Part shown: positions 6,120 to 12,733 of the stretch, one piece after another
Position numbering within the stretch: position 1 is the stretch's first letter
How the letters are laid out: every line of letters begins with the position of its first letter
Source of the DNA: Gammaproteobacteria bacterium
Lineage (GTDB): Bacteria; Pseudomonadota; Gammaproteobacteria; Legionellales; Legionellaceae
Assembly: GCA_026399205.1 (NCBI GenBank)
Contig: JAPLRL010000064.1
Location: forward strand, 1-35,376
Reading direction: 5' to 3'
DNA: 35,376 bases
Position numbers and translations under genes: made by a program
Notes under the pieces: generated by a model
Database searches by the model: none
The model's input: only the letters and a program-made list of their open reading frames with translations
Told to the model about the DNA's origin: nothing

Positions 6120-8771
6120 ATGAAATCATTCTCGCTCACATCACGACTCAGACTCGCGACTATACTACCAGCTCTCCTGACGATTGTCTTATTTAGTTAT
6201 GTCTACGTCAGTGAAGCCTACCATAGCGCAACTGAACAACGTTTAAAAATGAGTCAGACGTACCTCAAGCAACTGATTCCACTGTTGCAATTCACCATGA
6301 CCCACCCCCACGCCAGGCTCGTTCAAGATCTCATCAAAACAGGGATGATTAATCCGAATATTCAAAGCATTAACTTATATCATCCTGACGGAACGCTATT
6401 TGCCTACCACGGTCACCCTTATCCCTTTCCTCAATTCAAAACGCATCCCTCAATTGACACAACTATCTCGATTAAAAATGGCGTCATCATTTCGCCCATC
6501 TTTGACACGCAAGACACCGCTCCACGGACCCTATTAGGGTGGGTCTCCATCAAACTTGACCCCTTTCCCGAGCAATTGGTGTTTTATCAACATATCTTAT
6601 TTGCGCTCATCCTCAGTGCAATTTGCTTGCTCTTCAGTTGGGGATTTCAAATCATTTCCTCTAAAGGCATGTTGATCTCTATCTCGAGACTAAGACGTAG
6701 CATGCGACAAATTTTACGTAATGAGTTTGAAACTGAAATCAAAATTCATGAGGATGGCCCGCTTAAAGAAATCGAGGAAGGCTGCCAATATTTACAAAAA
6801 CAATATTTAAATAGTGTGCACGATCTTAATCATCACATTGAAATTGCCACCGCTGATTTACAACAAAGCCTTGAGTTGTTAGAAGAAAAAAACATTGAAC
6901 TCTCAATAGACAAAAAAAGGGCGGAAGAGAGAAATATTCAACAATCTGAATTCATCGCCAATATGAGCCACGAGATTCGCACCCCCATGAACGGGATGCT
7001 GGGGTTTACCAATATCCTGCTCGATACCAATCTCACCTCGCTACAACGCGATTATGTGAATACCATTCGCACTTCTGCCAGCGATTTATTGAGCATCATC
7101 AACGATATTTTAGACTACTCTAAAATCAATGCAGGGAAGCTACATTTAGAATCCATCCCCATCGATTTACGCTATGTGATCGACGAAACCATGACCCTTT
7201 CTGCACCCACCGCCTACAAAAAACATTTATTTTTGTTTGCATTAACCGATCTTGCCGTCCCCAAAATTGTCATGGGTGACTCGCTACGCATTAAGCAAAT
7301 TTTAAGTAACCTCATTGCCAATGCGGTTAAATTCACCGAACACGGTCAAGTGGTCTTACACACTGCAATTGAGCGCGTCTCTGACACCCACTATCACGTT
7401 TTATTTAAAATTACCGATACAGGGATTGGTATTCCCGCAGAAGAGCAACCCCGGCTGTTCAATGCGTTTTATCAAGCTGACTCTACCATATCTAGACGCT
7501 TTGGCGGTTCAGGCTTAGGCCTCGTCATTTGTAAAAAACTCTCTGAAACCATGGAAGGTCAAATTCAGGTTGATAGCAAACCCCATGAAGGCACCACGTT
7601 TTCAGTGCGACTGCAATTAAAAAAATTACCGGCCTATGAAACAGAAAAAGAGTTAGCACCTCAGCAAAAAGATGAAACCATTCTCTGTATTGATCCCCAT
7701 CCTTTATCTCTCAACGCATTAGAACAAACCTGTTTATTTTTAAAATATCACCCCATCTGCATCCCCGATGTGGGCGCAATTCCCGACCTATTAGCCGAAC
7801 AAAAAAATATCAAGCTCATTATTTTCAATATCCATCATCAACCGACTCTCAGCCACGCGAGCCTACTCGAGCAATGCGCGTTACCTTGTCTGATTTTATC
7901 CAATACGCCATTATCTTCTCTACCGCAAACACAGTTTGTCAATTTGCTGAACCCTGCCCAAACGCAAAAATTAAACGAAACCATTGAGTCGATGCTCGCC
8001 TTCCCCTCTTATTTTCATCTGCATGAAACCAACATTGCCCCTCTACGTGAAAGACTGAAATCGCACGCACTGCGTATCTTAATTGCTGAAGATAACCCCA
8101 TCAACCGGCTTTTATTAGAAACACTCCTCAGCCCTTACACAAAGCTCACCATTGTCAATGACGGTGAAGCCGCACTCGAACAATGTGAGCACGCCTCATT
8201 TGATTTACTCATTCTAGATCTACAAATGCCAAAGCGCTCAGGCCAAGAAGTTGCAACCCAACTCAGAACCCAACATCCTGTTTATACAGACACCCCCATT
8301 TTATTCATTAGTGCAAATGCCTCTGATATCAATCAAGCCACTTTAAACCAACTTCAAATCAAAAAATGCTTACAAAAGCCGTTTGATGAAGAAACCTTGC
8401 TCCATGAAATTTTAACGCATATTCAAGCTACACAAGCCGATCCCATTAACTGGAAAGCATGCATTAAAAACATGTCGGGTAATGTTGATCTTGCCAAAAC
8501 CTGTTTAAAGCAATTCATTGAAGAATTGGAAGACAATCGCACGACCTTTCGCGAGTTATTCAAACAGCATGATTTTAAAGGCCTATCAGATGCTGCACAC
8601 ACCCTAAAAGGCGGCTGTGCGTTTTTGGCAATCCCTGCACTCAAGCACCTTTGTCATGAGCTTGAAACAGAAGCGCTCTCACGCCCCATTCAAGCGCTAC
8701 AACCGTTGATGCAAAAAATATTTAATGAAATGGACCGGGTTTGCCAAGCCTATCGTTTACTCTTGTCTTGA
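6120..8771 (+). CDS. letS: LetS/BarA-type hybrid sensor histidine kinase
   Basis: This 883-residue tripartite kinase begins with membrane segment ~14-30, then a periplasmic sensor region to ~155, a second membrane segment ~157-177, and a HAMP-like/coiled-coil linker. HisKA has the H box NMSHEIRTPMNG (His284). The ATPase domain has the N box NLIANAVKF and G boxes DTGIGIP and GGSGLGL. A degenerate receiver follows, then a true receiver (IAEDNPINR, phospho-acceptor Asp700 in LLILDLQMP, and KPF). A C-terminal HPt domain carries DAAHTLKGG (His827). In Legionella, LetS phosphorelays to LetA to drive small RNAs that relieve CsrA repression, switching replication to transmission; BarA/UvrY is the E. 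coli equivalent. The partner regulator is not in the window. The 3' end overlaps ankH by 22 bp, convergent. Confidence 0.9.
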   Translation: MKSFSLTSRLRLATILPALLTIVLFSYVYVSEAYHSATEQRLKMSQTYLKQLIPLLQFTMTHPHARLVQDLIKTGMINPNIQSINLYHPDGTLFAYHGHPYPFPQFKTHPSIDTTISIKNGVIISPIFDTQDTAPRTLLGWVSIKLDPFPEQLVFYQHILFALILSAICLLFSWGFQIISSKGMLISISRLRRSMRQILRNEFETEIKIHEDGPLKEIEEGCQYLQKQYLNSVHDLNHHIEIATADLQQSLELLEEKNIELSIDKKRAEERNIQQSEFIANMSHEIRTPMNGMLGFTNILLDTNLTSLQRDYVNTIRTSASDLLSIINDILDYSKINAGKLHLESIPIDLRYVIDETMTLSAPTAYKKHLFLFALTDLAVPKIVMGDSLRIKQILSNLIANAVKFTEHGQVVLHTAIERVSDTHYHVLFKITDTGIGIPAEEQPRLFNAFYQADSTISRRFGGSGLGLVICKKLSETMEGQIQVDSKPHEGTTFSVRLQLKKLPAYETEKELAPQQKDETILCIDPHPLSLNALEQTCLFLKYHPICIPDVGAIPDLLAEQKNIKLIIFNIHHQPTLSHASLLEQCALPCLILSNTPLSSLPQTQFVNLLNPAQTQKLNETIESMLAFPSYFHLHETNIAPLRERLKSHALRILIAEDNPINRLLLETLLSPYTKLTIVNDGEAALEQCEHASFDLLILDLQMPKRSGQEVATQLRTQHPVYTDTPILFISANASDINQATLNQLQIKKCLQKPFDEETLLHEILTHIQATQADPINWKACIKNMSGNVDLAKTCLKQFIEELEDNRTTFRELFKQHDFKGLSDAAHTLKGGCAFLAIPALKHLCHELETEALSRPIQALQPLMQKIFNEMDRVCQAYRLLLS

Positions 8772-10183
8772 GAGCGCAGCCCGGTAGCAATGGGGCTCAC
8801 CCCAATCCCGGGATTAAACCCACAGTCATCCAAGAGTTTTAACAGATTATTACCACGACGCGTTAAACGCTTTAAACAGTAAATCTCTAAATAACTATTT
8901 AGAATATATTGATAATCGGGCAGGCTTAATACGGTGAGGATCTTTTCGGCTCGCTGTAAATCAAGCGGTTTTGAGGCATCACACACCTGAAACAGCACCC
9001 CTGCGAGCATGGCTGCAATGCTTGCTTTTCTTGCAATGGATGCATGATAAAAACGATGTAAACACTCATCTAAGGCGCGCTCTTGGTCCCAATTGACCCA
9101 GGCGTCAAACATATCCATGGCCTCATCAGATGACACGCGACTGCCCTGCGCATCCGCCAGTTGTTTCATATAGTACGCCGCAGGAATAATAGCCTGCATA
9201 TTCGCCCAAGAGCAGTTTCCGGCAGTTTGTGGTGCAATCGGTAACGTTGTCACTGGCACCAAGCCCAATATTGAAGGCACGGTCTTATGGAAGAAATCTC
9301 GAGGCTGTCGTTGATATAAAAAAGACTTTAAAAAAGACAGCGTTAGCTGCTCTGGGTGCCTGATATGATATATATTCACGCTCCCTTCACGCTGCGCATT
9401 CTCGCCCCTATCCACCTTGGCCCACCAATTTTGATAGCGCACAAACCCCATGGCATGGCCTCTGCTTGCCGCAGGTAAAATCATTAAGTCTTGTTGCAGA
9501 ACGCTTTCTAAAAAGGCCTCATCTTGGGTGTTGAGTTGTCTAAAATGTTGGAGCTGAATCAAGGTTTCAGCATTTTCTAAGGCATCAATCACGGGGTATA
9601 AATCATGAAAAAAATGCCGATAGTCACGCGTTGAAAAGCTGCTGGTAAAGCGCATGAGGGCGTCTTTAATCAATACCACCGTAAATTCAAGGATAAACCC
9701 TTCATAATCGATTTCAATGAACTCGCCTTTGCCATTTAAAATATCCACGTCACCTTTCAGCGCATAGCGATGGCCGAGTAATTTTGCATGAATAAAATCC
9801 ATGGCAAAATCTAACTTACCGCCATGTTGATAGAGCAAATGCTTCATGCCCTCCTGCCGGCGTAACACAGGATAAACTAAAATAGATAAACCATCATTCG
9901 TATAGGCATTGGCATCTGCGCCATGTTCCAATAAAAATTTTGCTAACGCTAAATTAGAGTTATACACCGCCCAATGTAACGCGGTGCGCCCACTAAAATC
10001 AGCCTGATTAACAGGAGCGCCGGCTTGAGTGAGCATTTCTGCAACATCAAGCCTGTCGGCGATTGCGCACTCAATCAGCAGGGTAAACCCATATTCATCA
10101 ATGTCATCTAAGTTATTTTCTTGGGCGAGGTACGCTTTTAAATCGGGCACTCGACCATAAATGATATCATTAGCGATACTCAT
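8750..10183 (-). CDS. ankH: AnkH/LegA3-like ankyrin-repeat effector
   Basis: This 477-residue protein has an N-terminal ankyrin block, residues ~1-125, with clear units such as YGFTLLIECAIADRLDVAEM and SGRTALHWAVYNSNLALAKF then LLEHGADANA. The rest matches my memory of the AnkH/LegA3 family, Dot/Icm-secreted effectors conserved across Legionella and reported to carry a cysteine-protease-like C-terminal domain. Candidate catalytic residues are Cys324 in TAGNCSWANMQ and His242 in SRGHAMGFVRY; this pairing is my inference. No signal peptide or membrane segment is seen. It starts immediately after the stop codon of the 10184-10606 gene, so the two are probably translationally coupled. It is convergent with, and overlaps, letS. 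Confidence 0.8.
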   Translation of the reverse strand: MSIANDIIYGRVPDLKAYLAQENNLDDIDEYGFTLLIECAIADRLDVAEMLTQAGAPVNQADFSGRTALHWAVYNSNLALAKFLLEHGADANAYTNDGLSILVYPVLRRQEGMKHLLYQHGGKLDFAMDFIHAKLLGHRYALKGDVDILNGKGEFIEIDYEGFILEFTVVLIKDALMRFTSSFSTRDYRHFFHDLYPVIDALENAETLIQLQHFRQLNTQDEAFLESVLQQDLMILPAASRGHAMGFVRYQNWWAKVDRGENAQREGSVNIYHIRHPEQLTLSFLKSFLYQRQPRDFFHKTVPSILGLVPVTTLPIAPQTAGNCSWANMQAIIPAAYYMKQLADAQGSRVSSDEAMDMFDAWVNWDQERALDECLHRFYHASIARKASIAAMLAGVLFQVCDASKPLDLQRAEKILTVLSLPDYQYILNSYLEIYCLKRLTRRGNNLLKLLDDCGFNPGIGVSPIATGLRSQDKSKR

Positions 10184-10606
10184 CTAAGGCCCCCCGGGTT
10201 TGGGATTGAATCTTGGCGTATTGGCATATTGTAATTCGTTTTTCTTTTCAAGACGTAATTCTTTGTCCCGCTTTTGATCTTCTTGTTTTGACTTGATTTT
10301 GCGTTGTGCTGCAGGGTCGAGATTAGGATCAGCGGGGTTTTTACCTTCAATCCCATCGAGCAATTGACTATCCAGAAGTGGGTGATTTCGTAAATCACTT
10401 CCAAAGTCCTGTCCCATGCCGGCCGCCTGTTCAGGCTCATCCATTGCATGGTCGCGCTCATTCACCCGCGCTTGCAACAGCACACGAAGGCCTTGCTGCT
10501 CCATTTCGCGGCGATTTCTATCCATTGACGTGGTTTCATCCACAAGATAGGAACTATCATCATCCTTGTTACGCTTCGTCCCTACTGGCAACGTTGTCTT
10601 AGGCAT
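10184..10606 (-). CDS. charged, disordered protein coupled to ankH
   Basis: 140 residues from ATG 10606 (MPKTTLPVGTKRN); a TTG two codons upstream is less likely. The product is very rich in Lys, Arg, Asp, Glu and Gln, has no cysteine, signal or membrane segment, and looks largely unstructured, with a helical charged stretch in the last third and a Pro/Gly tail (FNPKPGGP). The stop codon is directly followed by the ankH ATG, so the genes form a two-gene operon. I do not recognise a domain. Its composition argues against a classical acidic secretion chaperone; a co-secreted or regulatory partner is possible but unproven. Confidence 0.7.
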   Translation of the reverse strand: MPKTTLPVGTKRNKDDDSSYLVDETTSMDRNRREMEQQGLRVLLQARVNERDHAMDEPEQAAGMGQDFGSDLRNHPLLDSQLLDGIEGKNPADPNLDPAAQRKIKSKQEDQKRDKELRLEKKNELQYANTPRFNPKPGGP

Positions 10607-10721
10607 GATCAATCACAATCGGTTATCTATTCTATAAGTATAACCTTTTTTTGGGCATTCTGGGAGAGCTGGGTGATTTTCCTGTGTTATTCGCGCTGAG
10701 AGGTCATTCGAGGGGAGCTGC

Positions 10722-10805
10722 GTAGGGTGGACAAAGGAGCCTAACGTTGAATCTACCGGTTACTGAGATCTATTAGGCGACGTGTCCACCGGTGGCTCGG
10801 AGCGA
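10722..10805. repeat. family D repeat
   Basis: It begins GTAGGGTGGACAAAGGAGCC and ends with GGCGACGTGTCCACCGGTGG and a CTCGGAGCG tail. It is not a closed hairpin like 4446-4519 because the right arm has ACCGGTGG in place of ACCCTAC, so it appears to be half of the double unit seen at 26648-26809. It lies between the 10184-10606 gene and the end of the small secreted-protein gene. Confidence 0.7.
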
Positions 10806-10832
10806 TGTGATAGAAGCGTCTTAAGATTAGCG

Positions 10833-11195
10833 CTACTGAGGAGGACTTGTTTTAAATGTTTCTGGCATAAACCCCTTTGGAGTAACCTTGTTCGTATTTT
10901 TTTGATACGCTCTTCCGGACTGTTTCTGATTTTGTGCTTTTCTCCAATCTTCTCCGGGGAAATCTTTTGTGTTCCGTTGTTGATTAGGTTTTATCTGTGG
11001 CTCAGGATACTGCTTGGGTCTAAATTGTGGCTCTGGGAAATGGCGTGCAGGATGATAAGCGCCATTCATAGGTCGATGATGATTAACAGCAGGTAATGAA
11101 ACGGTTTTTTTTGCTGGAACAAATGCAGCAGCATTCACTGTTTGACTGCCTAGTGCAATAAGCGACAGACACATAAAAAGTAATTTTGATTTCAT
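10833..11195 (-). CDS. small secreted Pro/Gln/Lys-rich protein
   Basis: 120 residues from ATG 11195, chosen because GGAG lies 6 bases upstream and a clean signal peptide starts there: MKSKLLFMCLSLIALGSQ with cleavage near VNA-AAF. The mature part is short, basic and rich in Pro, Gln, Lys and His (HPARHFPEPQFRPKQYPEPQ, NPEPQ/KPNQ-like units), without cysteine, and probably disordered in the periplasm or outside the cell. It is monocistronic. Upstream DNA to 11270 includes an AT-rich TATATAT stretch that may hold its promoter. No family is recognised. Confidence 0.7.
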   Translation of the reverse strand: MKSKLLFMCLSLIALGSQTVNAAAFVPAKKTVSLPAVNHHRPMNGAYHPARHFPEPQFRPKQYPEPQIKPNQQRNTKDFPGEDWRKAQNQKQSGRAYQKNTNKVTPKGFMPETFKTSPPQ

Positions 11196-11288
11196 TTGGA
11201 TCTCCAAATTGTTGACGCATATATATCTAAGAACAAAAGATTGAAGCATAATTTTCTATCATTGTAAAACCTACGTAACCTCTGGTAA

Positions 11289-11307
11289 GTCATCCCGAGC
11301 TCAGCGA
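11289..11307. repeat. half of a family A element
   Basis: GTCATCCCGAGCTCAGCGA matches one arm of the family A hairpins; GTAACCTCTGG at 11273-11283 resembles the GTAACT-type end. The other arm is missing and the sequence runs straight into ATPase-gene debris at 11318, suggesting a deletion or rearrangement that used this repeat. Confidence 0.6.
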
Positions 11308-11317
11308 TGGGTCTCAA

Positions 11318-11400
11318 ATTCATTTGGTCCCCCGCTATGGAAAACCCAATGAGGCGCTATTTTTGAAAATATTGTTTTTATGAAAATAAAGCCAAACAAA
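11318..11400 (+). pseudogene. scrap of a second DUF4143 ATPase gene copy
   Basis: 11318-11352 matches 12325-12359 of the downstream ATPase gene almost base for base (TTCATTTGGTCCCCCGCTAT). 11353-11400 matches 12436-12483 (GCGCTATTTTTGAAAATATT). The 76 bp between these two blocks are deleted. Two separated segments of the 3' part of the gene are therefore fused just upstream of the intact gene. The ATG at 11380, which could be taken as the ATPase start, falls inside this scrap at what is an internal Met codon in the real gene. Confidence 0.85.
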
Positions 11401-11430
11401 CTACCTATACCCAACGCTACGAACATTGAT

Positions 11431-11484
11431 ATATTCGATACTATCGTATATTATTTAGCTAAACTATACGATACTATTGAATAT
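11431..11484. promoter_or_regulatory. inverted repeat before the ATPase start, possible operator
   Basis: ATATTCGATACTATCGTAT (11431-11449) and ATACGATACTATTGAATAT (11466-11484) are inverted repeats with two mismatches, and each half contains a CGATACTAT core. The right arm ends 3 bp before ATG 11488. The position, AT-richness and dyad symmetry suggest an operator or promoter for the ATPase gene; the gene's own C-terminal helix-turn-helix raises the possibility of autoregulation (inference). Confidence 0.5.
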
Positions 11485-11487
11485 AAA

Positions 11488-12666
11488 ATGAACTTTGAAT
11501 CCATCTTTCATCAATACAACCCTTGGTGGGAAGAAAAACATCCTACCCTGTCTACCATTGAGCGAAAACAAGTCCTCTTACGCCTGTATCCTCTTATGGA
11601 TACCCCTGATGTCATCATGCTGACCGGGTTAAGGCGTGTCGGCAAAACGGTGACCATTAAATATCTTATTCGTTATTTAATCGAAGAAAAACAGATTCCA
11701 GCTAGTCATTGTTTTTACGTCAGCATGGATGATTATCAACTTAAAAACTTGAGTTTAATTGACGTGATTAATGAATACCGTAAGGTCATGAAAATCACCT
11801 TCAAAGAAAAAATATATGTTTTTCTTGATGAAATTACCTATATCGATGAGTTTCAAATCCAATTAAAAAATCTCTATGACAAAGGCAACGTCAAGTGCGT
11901 GGTGTCATCCTCCAGCAGTTCTCTTTTAAAAGATGACAGCGCATTTTTAACCGGGCGCAAGCGCATCATTGAAATTGATCCGCTAGACTTTGAAGAGTAT
12001 TTATTATTTAAAAATATCCAGGTCAGCCCGGCAGATTTTGGGTTATTAGAGTCCTATTTTTTAGATTATATGAAAACAGGGGGAATCCCTGAGTATGTCC
12101 TGCATGGCGATCGTGAATACCTGATGGGTTTAATTGACGATATTATTATGAAAGATATCGTTGCTAAACATAAAATTCGCCAGCCCGAGGTCATTAAAGA
12201 TTTTTTTATATTGCTCATGGAACGAGCTGGCAAGCAAATCAGCCTGAATAAAGTCGCCAATATTTTAAACATCTCTCCCGATACCGCAAAGCGCTATATA
12301 TCTTTATTTGAAGACACCTATTTAATTCATTTGGTCCCCCGCTATGGAAAAACCAATGAAACGCTCTTATCTACTAAAAAAGTCTATGCAACCGATATTG
12401 GCATACGCAATGTCGTGACAGGCTTTAGAGATAAAGGCGCTATTTTTGAAAATATTGTTTTTATGAAAATAAAGCCATACAAACCCAGCTACCTTTATAT
12501 CGATACCCATGAAATCGATTTTGTCTTCAACGATACCTTAATTGAAGTCAAATACCATGCTGAGCTGTCTGAAAAGCAGTTGGCGTTGTTTGATCGTGTT
12601 GAGTTTAAACGAAAAGTAATGATAAAAAATTATCGTGATTTTCGGGGGTTTGTTGAGGGAAGTTAG
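11488..12666 (+). CDS. AAA-type ATPase, DUF4143 family
   Basis: 392 residues from ATG 11488, chosen because the family N-terminus (FHQYNPWWEEK) starts here and the 36 in-frame codons upstream from ATG 11380 derive from gene debris and an inverted repeat. Walker A is GLRRVGKT (47-54) and Walker B is IYVFLDEITYID (Asp114). A winged/helix-turn-helix-like segment follows (ISLNKVANILNISPDTAKRY). The C-terminal DUF4143 region contains a restriction-nuclease-like pattern EIDFVFNDTLIEVKY (D...E-x-K). These ATPases are widespread in bacteria and archaea, often horizontally transferred, and of uncertain function; DNA-related, toxin-antitoxin-like or defence roles have been suggested. No clear ribosome binding site is seen. 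Confidence 0.85.
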   Translation: MNFESIFHQYNPWWEEKHPTLSTIERKQVLLRLYPLMDTPDVIMLTGLRRVGKTVTIKYLIRYLIEEKQIPASHCFYVSMDDYQLKNLSLIDVINEYRKVMKITFKEKIYVFLDEITYIDEFQIQLKNLYDKGNVKCVVSSSSSSLLKDDSAFLTGRKRIIEIDPLDFEEYLLFKNIQVSPADFGLLESYFLDYMKTGGIPEYVLHGDREYLMGLIDDIIMKDIVAKHKIRQPEVIKDFFILLMERAGKQISLNKVANILNISPDTAKRYISLFEDTYLIHLVPRYGKTNETLLSTKKVYATDIGIRNVVTGFRDKGAIFENIVFMKIKPYKPSYLYIDTHEIDFVFNDTLIEVKYHAELSEKQLALFDRVEFKRKVMIKNYRDFRGFVEGS

Positions 12667-12733
12667 GTAACCTCCCTCGCGCTGCATCAAGGCTACCGTC
12701 CTTAATTTAATGGCAGTGTGCCCCCACATAGTC

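Noticed and set aside
10180..10461. 93-codon frame on the minus strand overlapping the ankH partner gene
   Set aside because: It is an alternate frame of the 10184-10606 gene with biased, unnatural composition and no ribosome binding site.
11380..11487. 36-codon N-terminal extension of the ATPase
   Set aside because: The first codons are a scrap of another part of the same gene, followed by an inverted repeat, and family N-termini begin at 11488.
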